DNA from: Pseudomonas botevensis
GTDB taxonomy: Bacteria; Pseudomonadota; Gammaproteobacteria; Pseudomonadales; Pseudomonadaceae
Assembly (NCBI RefSeq): GCF_019145475.1
Contig: NZ_JAHTKI010000015.1
Span: forward strand, 1-64,000
Direction of reading: 5' to 3'
DNA: 64,000 nt
The notes below the pieces were generated by a model, which was not told the origin of the DNA, searched no databases, and worked only from the letters and a program-made list of their open reading frames with translations. This document shows, piece by piece, positions 55,093-62,367 of this stretch (the first letter of the stretch is position 1; every line of letters starts with the position of its first letter). A program made the position numbers and the translations under genes.

Positions 55093-55477
55093 TGCACAAA
55101 GCTCCTGAAGACGACTGCGTGCCGACATCGCAACGCAGCTGAAACGGCGGGCCGCTTGTGGCCCTCATGAAGTCTACGACTGACAAACGGCTCGCAGGTT
55201 TAATCGAAAGACCGGTCGGGACGGAAAAAACCGCTGCGATTCTGACTGATCGGTCGAAGCAGCGTTACCGGCCCCGCACTTTTGTGCGGCACAAGTGGGT
55301 GGAAAATACCCACTCCGGTGCAAAACCGCTCGCCTGAAAGGCCCGTTCTAGAGCCTCTCCGCAGAACAATCAATTCTGTTGATTATTACCATTGTGTTTA
55401 TGAACTTTTATATCGACTTATCGAGAGTAGCATTGCTCTCGTACCCACTTTATCGCCCTCCCAAGGAGCAACTCATC
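55093..55477. other. Gene-free 385 bp with nested palindromes and a likely promoter
   Basis: No coding capacity is seen. Palindromes are TTGTGC-G-GCACAA (55282-55294), AGTGGGT / ACCCACT (55294-55314, loop GGAAAAT) and AATCAA-TTCTG-TTGATT (55368-55384). A plausible sigma-70 promoter for the repeat-protein gene is TTACCA (55386-55391), 17 bases, TATATC (55409-55414). The second half is clearly AT-richer than the surroundings. Confidence 0.5.
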
Positions 55478-56026
55478 ATGAAACGCCAAGTCCTGTTCAG
55501 TCTTGCCCTGTCGATGCTAGCCAGCACCGCTTTTGCCCTGCCCGCTGCCGACCAGGCGACCCCTCAAGTCAAAACCAGCCACTCGGTGTTCAGCCAGACC
55601 GTTGCTGCCGATGGCTCCGACCGCACTCCACAGGGCCAGACCCTGGCTGAAAACGGCCGTAACCGCCTCGAAGAAAAAGGCCTGGTACAAGATGGCTACG
55701 ATAAAACCCCACAAGGTCAATTCGTAGCAGAAGGCGGCCGTGATCGCCTGGAAGAGAAAGGCCTGGTTCAAGACGGTTCCGATCGCACTCCACAGGGCCA
55801 GACTCTTGCCGCTGACGGTTCCGACCGTACTCCACAAGGCCAGACCCTTGCCGCTGACGGTTCCGACCGCACCCCACAAGGCCAGACCCTTGCTGCTGAC
55901 GGTTCCGACCGCACCCCACAAGGCCAGACCCTTGCTGCTGACGGTTCCGACCGCACTCCACAAGGCCAGACCCTCGCCGAAGGTGGTGGTGACCGCGTGA
56001 TCGAACGCAACAGCGCTTTGAGCTAA
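55478..56026 (+). CDS. Secreted tandem-repeat protein (DGSDRTPQGQTLAA repeats)
   Basis: 182 residues from MKRQVLFSLALSMLASTAFA, a clear Sec signal peptide (cleavage near Ala20). The mature part is almost only repeats. A 14-residue unit A (DGSDRTPQGQTLAA) occurs seven times, at about 45, 72, 99, 113, 127, 141 and 155. A 13-residue unit B (NGRNRLEEKGLVQ) follows the first two copies. It ends GGGDRVIERNSALS. It is low in hydrophobic residues, so likely unfolded or a repetitive surface or periplasmic protein. I recognise no family. AAGGAG precedes the ATG by ten bases. A strong terminator follows. Confidence 0.8.
   Translation: MKRQVLFSLALSMLASTAFALPAADQATPQVKTSHSVFSQTVAADGSDRTPQGQTLAENGRNRLEEKGLVQDGYDKTPQGQFVAEGGRDRLEEKGLVQDGSDRTPQGQTLAADGSDRTPQGQTLAADGSDRTPQGQTLAADGSDRTPQGQTLAADGSDRTPQGQTLAEGGGDRVIERNSALS
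55610..55981 (+). repeat. 42-bp coding minisatellite array
   Basis: Five adjacent 42-bp units (55772-55981) that are nearly identical, including at synonymous sites, plus two earlier diverged copies separated by 39-bp units. The unit length is a multiple of three, so copy-number change keeps the frame. Confidence 0.9.
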
Positions 56027-56042
56027 GCCCATGAAGGCCTCG

Positions 56043-56080
56043 AAAAAAAGCCCAATCCACGGATTGGGCTTTTGACTTTT
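56043..56080. terminator. Bidirectional intrinsic terminator
   Basis: Perfect stem AAGCCCAATCC / GGATTGGGCTT with a 2-base apex, A-tract before and T-rich tail after. It ends the repeat-protein gene. Confidence 0.88.
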
Positions 56081-56197
56081 CGACGCTTGCAGATAGAAGT
56101 TGACACTCCCTCCGTGAATGCCCCCCGCTGCCGTTCGACGCCGGTAAAGCCGATTTGCTAGAGTGCGGCGCTTGTCTTGTCCAGAACACGCCTTGCG

Positions 56198-56830
56198 ATG
56201 CTGCCCCGCGCCGAACAGAAACAACAGACCCGTAACGCCCTGATGGACGCTGCCCGCCATCTGATGGAGAGCGGCCGAGGATTCGGCAGCCTGAGCCTGC
56301 GCGAAGTGACCAAGACCGCCGGCATCGTGCCCACCGGTTTCTACCGCCATTTCGCCGACATGGACGAACTGGGCCTGGTGCTGGTCAGCGAAGTCGGCCA
56401 GACCTTCCGCGAAACCATTCGCCTGGTGCGCCACAACGAATTCGTCATGGGCGGCATCATCGATGCCTCGGTGCGGATCTTTCTCGACGTGGTCAGCGCC
56501 AACCGGTCGCAATTCCTGTTTCTCGCCCGCGAGCAGTACGGCGGCTCGCTGCCGGTGCGTCAGGCGATCGGCCGCCTGCGGGAGAACATCAGCGCCGACC
56601 TGGCGGCGGACCTGGCCTTGATGCCCAAACTCCAGCACCTGAGTCGCGAAGGCCTGGGCGTGATCGCCGACCTGATCGTCAAATCGGTGTTCGCCACCCT
56701 GCCGGACATCATCGACCCGCCCGCCGAAGCCTTGCCCGACCACCTGACGCCCCAGGCGAAGATCACGCAGCAATTGCGCTTCATCTTCATCGGCCTCAAG
56801 CACTGGCAGGGGCTGGGCAGTACCGAGTAA
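56198..56830 (+). CDS. TetR family regulator, DesT/FabR-like
   Basis: 210 residues from MLPRAEQKQQTRNALMDAAR. The HTH is SLREVTKTAGIVPTGFYRHF (~41-60). The whole protein has the DesT/FabR pattern (FYRHFADMDELGLVLVSEVG, then VRHNEFVMGGIIDASVRIFL). Such regulators sense the acyl-CoA pool and control unsaturated fatty acid genes. In P. aeruginosa I recall desT beside ureE and next to the desCB desaturase operon; here ureE follows but no desaturase genes are near. An in-frame TTG 21 bases upstream is a less likely start. Confidence 0.88.
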   Translation: MLPRAEQKQQTRNALMDAARHLMESGRGFGSLSLREVTKTAGIVPTGFYRHFADMDELGLVLVSEVGQTFRETIRLVRHNEFVMGGIIDASVRIFLDVVSANRSQFLFLAREQYGGSLPVRQAIGRLRENISADLAADLALMPKLQHLSREGLGVIADLIVKSVFATLPDIIDPPAEALPDHLTPQAKITQQLRFIFIGLKHWQGLGSTE

Positions 56831-56858
56831 TTCCCCTCCCCAATGGGTCACGACCCTC

Positions 56859-56875
56859 AGCCTTGATTTGGTGCG
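56859..56875. promoter_or_regulatory. NtrC-like site 1 upstream of ureE (weak)
   Basis: AGCCTTGATTTGGTGCG has the TGGTGC half of the NtrC consensus intact and 8 of 13 defined bases in all. Its centre is 31 bp (three turns) from the next site. Confidence 0.4.
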
Positions 56876-56889
56876 TGTAAAAATCTTCA

Positions 56890-56906
56890 TGCACCAAAAC
56901 ACCGCA
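56890..56906. promoter_or_regulatory. NtrC-like site 2 upstream of ureE
   Basis: TGCACCAAAACACCGCA has the TGCACC half intact and 9 of 13 defined bases. It lies about 65 bp before the -24 element. Confidence 0.42.
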
Positions 56907-56969
56907 AAACTCCGCAACTCTTGAAACATCCGCTACGCTCCGACAGGGTTTTCCTACGCCTTGGCCGAT

Positions 56970-56985
56970 TGGCAAGCCCCTTGCT
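56970..56985 (+). promoter_or_regulatory. Sigma-54 (-24/-12) promoter of ureEFG-hupE
   Basis: TGGCAAGCCCCTTGCT: TGGCA with GG at 56971-56972, TTGCT with GC at 56983-56984, exactly ten bases apart. It lies 38 bases before the ureE start. The same element type is found before urtA. Confidence 0.78.
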
Positions 56986-57022
56986 CTAGCCTGAGCATCG
57001 ACCATTTGCTGGAAGCATTCCG

Positions 57023-57523
57023 ATGTTGGTGATTCATCGCAGAATCGAGCCTCAGCCCCTCTGGGCCGCCGAGTTGCACCTGACCTTCGAAGCACGCAGC
57101 AAAAGCCGCTTGCGCTGTTTCAGTGCCGAAGGCGAAGACGTCGGGTTGTTTCTGGAGCGCGGCCAGCCGCCGCTCCACGACGGCGAATGTCTCCAGGCCG
57201 AAGACGGCCGGATCGTCCGGGTCTGCGCCCGTCCCGAACAACTGCTGCACGTCACCTGCGCCAACGCCTTCGAACTGACCCGCGCCGCTTATCACCTGGG
57301 CAACCGCCACGTCGCCCTGCAAGTCGGCGACGGCTGGCTGCGCTTGCTCGATGACTACGTGCTCAAGGCGATGCTCGAACAGCTCGGCGCACAGGTCGAA
57401 GCCATCGAAGCGCCGTTCCAGCCGGAACACGGTGCCTACGGCGGCGGCCATCACCATTCGCGGCATGGCGACGAGGATTTCAACTACGCGCCGAAACTCC
57501 ATCAGTTCGGCGTCCGCCTGTGA
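57023..57523 (+). CDS. ureE: Urease accessory protein UreE (nickel metallochaperone)
   Basis: 166 residues. The N-terminal peptide-binding domain and C-terminal metal domain are recognised by GEDVGLFLERGQPPLHDGEC, LTRAAYHLGNRHVALQVGDG (Ni-binding dimer His in HLGNRHV) and LGAQVEAIEAPFQPEHGAYG. The tail is His-rich (GGGHHHSRHGDED), which adds nickel-storing capacity. It gives nickel to UreG for urease. The stop overlaps the GTG start of ureF as GTGA. Confidence 0.96.
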   Translation: MLVIHRRIEPQPLWAAELHLTFEARSKSRLRCFSAEGEDVGLFLERGQPPLHDGECLQAEDGRIVRVCARPEQLLHVTCANAFELTRAAYHLGNRHVALQVGDGWLRLLDDYVLKAMLEQLGAQVEAIEAPFQPEHGAYGGGHHHSRHGDEDFNYAPKLHQFGVRL

Positions 57524-58194
57524 ATCCGGCCTGGGCGCTGCTGCGCCTGGCCAGCCCGCAACTGCCGATCGGCGGCTACAGCTATTCCCAGGGTCTGGAA
57601 ATGGCGGTGGATAACGGCCAGGTCCACAACCCGGACAGCGCCCGTCGCTGGATCAGCGATCAATTGCTGTTGAACCTCGCGCGCTTCGAAGCGCCGCTGT
57701 TGCTCGCCCATTGCCAGGCGGCGGCCGAGGAAAACTGGAGCGAACTGCGGCAACGCTGCGAAGCCCACCGCGCCAGCCGCGAAACCCGTGAGTTGCATCT
57801 GGAGAGCCGGCAAATGGGCTACTCGCTGCAACAACTGCTCAACGGCCTGCCGGAACTCGACGCGCCCGCCCGTACCTTTCTCGAACTCATCGACGAGCCG
57901 CACCTGGCCCTCGGCTGGGCGCTGGCCGCCCGCGCCTGGCGCATCAGCCCGCAGGACGCCCTCGCCGCGTGGCTGTGGAGCTGGCTGGAAAATCAGCTCG
58001 CCGTGCTGATGAAAACCCTGCCGCTGGGCCAGCAGGCCGCCCAGCGCCTGACCAGCGAACTGCTGCCGTTGCTGCAACAGGCCCAGCAGGACGCGTCCCG
58101 CATCAACCCCGAACACATCGGCAGCGCCGCTTTCGGCCTGTCTCTGGCGTGCATGGCACATGAGCGCCAGTACAGCCGCCTGTTCCGTTCCTAG
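57520..58194 (+). CDS. ureF: Urease accessory protein UreF
   Basis: 224 residues with a GTG start at 57520 that overlaps ureE. It opens LLRLASPQLPIGGYSYSQGL and contains SRETRELHLESRQMGYSLQQ-LL and LGWALAARAWRISPQDALAAW, all UreF signatures. It is an all-helical protein that bridges UreD and UreG in the urease activation complex and gates nickel delivery. ureG follows after 11 bases. Confidence 0.95.
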   Translation: MNPAWALLRLASPQLPIGGYSYSQGLEMAVDNGQVHNPDSARRWISDQLLLNLARFEAPLLLAHCQAAAEENWSELRQRCEAHRASRETRELHLESRQMGYSLQQLLNGLPELDAPARTFLELIDEPHLALGWALAARAWRISPQDALAAWLWSWLENQLAVLMKTLPLGQQAAQRLTSELLPLLQQAQQDASRINPEHIGSAAFGLSLACMAHERQYSRLFRS

Positions 58195-58205
58195 GAGAGA
58201 AGTAC

Positions 58206-58820
58206 ATGAACACCCAACCTCTGCGCGTCGGTATCGGCGGCCCGGTCGGCTCCGGCAAAACCGCATTGACCCTGGCCCTGTGCCTGGCTCTGCGCGAGCG
58301 CTACAACCTGGCGGTCGTCACCAACGACATCTACACCCGCGAAGACGCCGATTTTCTGGTACGCAACGAAGCCCTGGCGCCGGAACGCATCATCGGCGTG
58401 GAAACCGGCGGCTGCCCGCACACGGCGATTCGCGAGGACGCCTCGATCAACCTCGAAGCGGTGGATCAACTGAACCGGCGCTTTCCGGGGCTGGACCTGA
58501 TTCTGGTGGAGTCCGGCGGTGACAACCTGTCGGCGACCTTCAGCCCGGAACTGTCCGACCTGACCATCTACGTGATCGACGTGTCCGCCGGCGACAAGTT
58601 GCCGCGCAAGGGCGGGCCGGGGATCTGCAAATCCGACCTGCTGGTGATCAACAAGATCGACCTGGCGCCGCTGGTCGGCGCCTCGCTGGAGATGATGAAC
58701 AGCGACACCCAGCGCATGCGCAACGGCAAGCCGTTCGTGTTCAGCAACCAGAAAACCGGCCAGGGCCTGGAAGACATCATCGCCTTCATCGAACGCCAGG
58801 GCCTGCTGAGCGCTGCCTGA
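58206..58820 (+). CDS. ureG: Urease accessory GTPase UreG
   Basis: 204 residues. The P-loop is GIGGPVGSGKTALTLAL (9-25). The nickel-binding CPH motif is in ETGGCPHTAIREDASINLEA (Cys-Pro-His ~70-72). Further motifs are LILVESGGDNLSATFSPELS and the guanine-binding NKID (LLVINKIDLAP). GTP hydrolysis by UreG drives nickel insertion into the carbamylated UreC site. AGGAGAGA lies before the ATG. Confidence 0.97.
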   Translation: MNTQPLRVGIGGPVGSGKTALTLALCLALRERYNLAVVTNDIYTREDADFLVRNEALAPERIIGVETGGCPHTAIREDASINLEAVDQLNRRFPGLDLILVESGGDNLSATFSPELSDLTIYVIDVSAGDKLPRKGGPGICKSDLLVINKIDLAPLVGASLEMMNSDTQRMRNGKPFVFSNQKTGQGLEDIIAFIERQGLLSAA

Positions 58821-58847
58821 ATCACTTATCAACAAGGAAGCTTCGCC

Positions 58848-59420
58848 ATGACACTCAAACGCATTTTCGCCGCCGCAGCCCTGCTGCTGACTCCGGCCCT
58901 GGCCTTCGCCCATCCGGGACACGGCGACAGCGGCCTGATCGCCGGTATCAGTCATCCGATCGGCGGCCTCGACCATTTGCTGGCGATGGTGGCTGTGGGT
59001 CTGTGGGCCGCGCAACAGCAAGGCGCGGCGCGCTGGGCGCTGCCCTGCACGTTCGTCGGCACCATGCTGATCGGCGGCCTGTTGGGTTTTGAAGGGCTGG
59101 AGCTGCCGGCGCTGGAAAGCGGGATTGCCGCGTCGGTTCTGGCGCTGGGTCTGGCGGTGGCGCTGGCGGTGCGTCCACCGCTGGTGATGGCAGTGGCCGC
59201 GACGGCGCTGTTTGCGTTGTTCCATGGCGTGGCCCATGGTCTGGAACTGCCGGACATGTCGAGCCCCTGGGCGTACGCGGCAGGCTTCGTGCTGGCGACG
59301 GCGGTGCTGCATGCGGCGGGTTACGGCGTGGTGCGGGTATTGCCACAGGCCGCGGCACCGCTGGTGCGACTGGCGGGCGCGGCATCCGCTGCGACCGGAG
59401 TCTGGTTGTTGGCGGGTTGA
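58848..59420 (+). CDS. hupE: HupE/UreJ family nickel permease
   Basis: 190 residues with a signal-like first span (ALLLTPALAFAHPGHGDSGL) and five further spans. The family nickel motif HPIGGLDHLLAMVAVGLWAA is at about 36-55, and FHGVAHGLELP is near 125. It is likely to import nickel for urease. It starts 27 bases after ureG and completes ureEFG-hupE. A REP pair follows the stop. Confidence 0.93.
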   Translation: MTLKRIFAAAALLLTPALAFAHPGHGDSGLIAGISHPIGGLDHLLAMVAVGLWAAQQQGAARWALPCTFVGTMLIGGLLGFEGLELPALESGIAASVLALGLAVALAVRPPLVMAVAATALFALFHGVAHGLELPDMSSPWAYAAGFVLATAVLHAAGYGVVRVLPQAAAPLVRLAGAASAATGVWLLAG

Positions 59421-59441
59421 TGCTTTAGCGACTGCACGACC

Positions 59442-59511
59442 CCTTCGCGGGCCAGCCCGCTCCCACATTGGACTGTGTCGTCCGTGTGGGAGCAGGCGTG
59501 CCCGCGAAGGC
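59442..59511. repeat. REPIN (paired inverted REP)
   Basis: CCTTCGCGGGCCAGCCCGCT and the inverted partner AGCAGGCGTGCCCGCGAAGG, with CCCACA / TGTGGG inside. It lies after hupE, in a position to end that transcript. Confidence 0.82.
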
Positions 59512-59592
59512 GGTCTGACAGACACCGCCTCTCTCATCCGTCCTCTCTGCTACCATGTCGCGCAATCGCCCCAGCCGTGACGACGTCCGCCC

Positions 59593-60726
59593 ATGCCCCA
59601 CGCTTCCCGCTCCGCTTCCCTGCCTGAATTGACCGCCCTGTTCGGCGCTGTGCAACAGCACTTTCTGAACGTGATCGTACCGCTCTGGCAAGGCCCGGGC
59701 TGGAATGCCGAGATGGCGCTGCCCTACGAAGCGCTGGACGCCAGCCATCAGCCACTGCCGCCGCAACGCTATCGGGCGATGGCCTGCGCACGGCAGCTGT
59801 ATCTGTTTTCCAGCCTGATCGGCGTGGTGGACGGCGCCGCAACCCGTGCGGCCGCGCTGTTCCGTTCCCTGCAACGGCACTTTCACGATGCCGAGCATGG
59901 CGGCTGGTTCTACAGCATCGATCCACAGGGCAAACCGCTGGACTCGCGCAAGGATCTCTACACCCACGCGTTCATCCTGTTTGCCTGCGCCCATTACTGG
60001 GAAAAGTCCCGCGAGCCGCTGGTGGAGTCGACCCTCGACGCCGCGCTGGAGGTCATTTCCCGACGGTTCGCCACCGGTGATGGTCTCTACGAGGCCTGCC
60101 TCGAGCGCGACTGGCTGACCCTGGAAACCGGCCCGCTGCAAAACCCGCTGATGCACCTGGCCGAAGCGTTCCTCGCCACCCTGGCCGTGCGTGAAGACGC
60201 AGCGGTACAGCAAGCGCTGATCGAGTTATGCACAGCCATGCACAAGCGCTTCGTCGATCCGCAACACGGCGTGCTGATGGAGAAACCGCTGGGGGCTGTG
60301 GATAACTGGTATGAGCCGGGGCATCAGTTCGAGTGGTACTTCCTGCTCGAGTCCTCGCCGTTACTGCGTGGCTCCAGACTGCACGCGGCACTGGATCGGG
60401 CCTTTGCCTTTACCGAGCAATACGGCGTGGTAAGCGCCTCCGGCGCGGTGCGGGCATCGCTGGATCTGGAGATGGATGGCCGGCCGCTGGATTCGACCCA
60501 GCGCATCTGGGCGCAAGCGGAATACCTGCGCGCCCTGACCTTGCGTCCGGGCAGCGAGGCCGTGGTATTGCGTCAATTGCAGGCGTTGCAGCAACGCTTC
60601 CTGCATGCCGGCGGCTGGCACGAGTGCCGTGACGAACAGGGCGAGGTCAGCCGCAAGGACATGCCGTCGACCACGCCTTATCACTTGGCGACCTGCTATC
60701 GCGGCTTGGCCGACTATCTGAACTGA
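59593..60726 (+). CDS. AGE family epimerase/isomerase, probable D-mannose isomerase
   Basis: 377 residues with an (alpha/alpha)6 barrel. Likely catalytic residues sit in DLYTHAFILFACAHYW, NPLMHLAEAFLA, GHQFEWYFLLE and TPYHLATCYRGL, the positions of the conserved histidines in N-acylglucosamine 2-epimerase-type isomerases. The FEW and PYHL context favours mannose/fructose or related aldose isomerisation over N-acetyl sugar epimerisation, but the substrate is an inference. TACCAT at about 59551 is a -10-like hexamer upstream. Confidence 0.85.
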   Translation: MPHASRSASLPELTALFGAVQQHFLNVIVPLWQGPGWNAEMALPYEALDASHQPLPPQRYRAMACARQLYLFSSLIGVVDGAATRAAALFRSLQRHFHDAEHGGWFYSIDPQGKPLDSRKDLYTHAFILFACAHYWEKSREPLVESTLDAALEVISRRFATGDGLYEACLERDWLTLETGPLQNPLMHLAEAFLATLAVREDAAVQQALIELCTAMHKRFVDPQHGVLMEKPLGAVDNWYEPGHQFEWYFLLESSPLLRGSRLHAALDRAFAFTEQYGVVSASGAVRASLDLEMDGRPLDSTQRIWAQAEYLRALTLRPGSEAVVLRQLQALQQRFLHAGGWHECRDEQGEVSRKDMPSTTPYHLATCYRGLADYLN

Positions 60727-60730
60727 CTGC

Positions 60731-60772
60731 CAGCCCGCGCTCACCAATGTGGGAACGGGCTGGCTCGCGAAG
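60731..60772. repeat. Short degenerate REP pair
   Basis: CAGCCCGCGCTCACCA and TGTGGGAACGGGCTGGCTCG; a compact REP hairpin between convergent genes. Confidence 0.65.
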
Positions 60773-60787
60773 AACGCTGATGCGGTC

Positions 60788-61552
60788 TTACGCCTTGTTC
60801 CGCTCGATGGCAAAACCGGCCCAGGTCTGGCTCACCGGCATCAGCTCCAGGCTGTTGATGTTGATGTGCGCAGGCGCGTTCAGCACCCAGAAAATGGTTT
60901 CGGCGATGTCCTCGGGCTGGATCGGCTCGGCGCCCGCGTAGGTGGCGTCGTAGCGCGCCTGATCGCCAGCGAAACGCACCAGCGAGAACTCACTCTCACA
61001 CAGCCCCGGCTCAATGTTGCTGACCCGCACGCCCGTGCCCTGCAAGTCGCAGCGCAGGTTCAACGAGAACTGTTTGACGAACGCCTTGGTCGCGCCATAC
61101 ACGTGGCTGCCCGGATACGGGTAGTTGCCGGCGATGGAGCCGAGGTTGACGATGCTCGCACCGCGACCATGGCCGATCAGACGCGGCAGCAGCAGGCGGG
61201 TGCTGTACATCAGGCCTTTGATGTTGGTATCGACCATGGTGTCCCAATCATCGAGGTCGCACTTGGGCGCCGGATCCACGCCCAGCGCCAGGCCGGCGTT
61301 GTTGATCAGGCCATGCAGCGTGGCGAACGACGGCGGCAGGCTGGCGATCGCGTCTTCCATTGCCTTGCGGTCACGCACATCCAGCACCAGGCCATGCACT
61401 TCGGTCTGCTTCGACAGCTCGGCGCAGAGGGCATTGAGGCGTTCTTCACGACGACCGGTCAGCACCAGCTTCCAGCCGTCCCGGGCGAAACGGCGGGCAC
61501 AGGCTTCACCAAAACCGGAGGTTGCGCCGGTGATAAACAGGGTCTTGGACAT
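60788..61552 (-). CDS. ydfG: Short-chain dehydrogenase, YdfG-like NADP-dependent 3-hydroxy acid dehydrogenase
   Basis: 254 residues from MSKTLFITGATSGFGEACAR. The nucleotide loop GATSGFG is at 9-15; NNAG is at 84-87; catalytic Ser139, Tyr152 and Lys156 are in NLGSIAGNYPYPGSHVYGAT. The C-terminal ALPAHVNINTLE-like stretch (NAPAHININSLELMPVSQTW) matches YdfG, which oxidises serine, 3-hydroxyisobutyrate and malonic semialdehyde relatives. AAGGAG precedes the ATG; in-frame upstream codons are not protein-like. Confidence 0.92.
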   Translation of the reverse strand: MSKTLFITGATSGFGEACARRFARDGWKLVLTGRREERLNALCAELSKQTEVHGLVLDVRDRKAMEDAIASLPPSFATLHGLINNAGLALGVDPAPKCDLDDWDTMVDTNIKGLMYSTRLLLPRLIGHGRGASIVNLGSIAGNYPYPGSHVYGATKAFVKQFSLNLRCDLQGTGVRVSNIEPGLCESEFSLVRFAGDQARYDATYAGAEPIQPEDIAETIFWVLNAPAHININSLELMPVSQTWAGFAIERNKA

Positions 61553-62262
61553 CGTGTTCTCCTTGCGTCGGCTACCGGAGCAGCCATGGGGATAGAAAAT
61601 CAGCAGGCAGCATGCCCGGCCCGGCATTCACGAGCAACCACTGGCCAAGACCGGAAACCTGTACAAAAAACGATCAATCGGCGCAACACCTTGCATTTCG
61701 TGGCCTGTAGCCACATGCACGCACCTTATCCACAAGCCCTTCCACAGTTTCCGGGGACAGCTGGAACAGCGCAAAGCCGCGCCACACAAGGCTTTGCGGG
61801 CGAAATACAAAGTTTTTTGCTTGACCCTGATCCGCCGGTTGTGCCGGGCTGGGCATTTTGCACGACCGCCCGGTCAGGACGATGATTGCGCGAGGCCAGT
61901 AATCCCGGCCCTCAGCGCGGTCTTTCCAGAGTTTAATCACAGACTTATCCACAGGATTTCCCACAAGACACCGACCACTTTTCCCCGCCCATAAAAAGGT
62001 TGACAAACCGCTCCCGGCGCGGAGGAAAAACGCCTGATCAAAAAATAACCACCAGCCTGCAAGCCACGGTTTACAAGGCTTACAGCCAGCTACCACCACG
62101 TTATGCACAGCCCGCTCCACAGCAAACGGGGACAAGTCAAAACTGTGCAAAAACAGGGTTTTGCAGCGGCTTTATGTCGCGCTTTGGCAGGTTGGGGGAT
62201 TTGTTTTCCACAATTCGGCGAATGGGCTGTCAAGACTTATTCAGCGATGACAGTGGCCGTGC

Positions 62263-62297
62263 CGGCCTCTTCGCGGGCAATCCCGCTCCGACAGGGG
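62263..62297. repeat. Single REP-like sequence
   Basis: GCCTCTTCGCGGGCAATCCC followed by GCTCCGACAGG; one half of a REP pair. Confidence 0.65.
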
Positions 62298-62315
62298 CTT
62301 GTGGGGTCTTGAGAA

Positions 62316-62348
62316 GCAAAAAGCCCCGGCGTTTGCGCGCCGGGGCTT
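62316..62348 (-). terminator. Terminator of the liv operon
   Basis: Perfect 11-bp stem AAGCCCCGGCG / CGCCGGGGCTT (62321-62331, 62338-62348); on the minus strand it is followed by TTTTTGCTTC. It lies 20 bases after the livF stop. Confidence 0.9.
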
Positions 62349-62367
62349 GTGGACAACTTGCCGGGAA

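Larger units (their letters stand above)
61553..62367. other. Gene-poor 815 bp with DnaA-box-like repeats
   Basis: I find no convincing gene here; the open frames lack recognisable protein features and ribosome sites. DnaA-type 9-mers TTATnCACA are at 61726-61734, 61945-61953 and 62101-62109. Near matches are at 62144-62152 (reverse), 62204-62212 and 62348-62356 (reverse). Two of them head a 34-bp direct repeat (61726 and 62101; 25 of 34 equal, sharing TTAT-n-CACA, CCACAG and GGGGACA). A single REP lies at 62263-62297, and the livF terminator is at the right end. Confidence 0.55.

Noticed and set aside
55610..55981. CRISPR-like array
   Set aside because: The repeats are contiguous 42-mers in frame with a secreted protein and have no unique spacers or cas genes nearby.
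55517..56929. 470-codon frame opposite the repeat-protein and TetR genes
   Set aside because: Its repetitive segments are the antisense of the minisatellite; it crosses a strong terminator and has no own features.
61674..62150. 158-codon frame in the gene-poor region before livF
   Set aside because: No ribosome site, odd composition and overlap with DnaA-box-like repeats; not supported as a gene.
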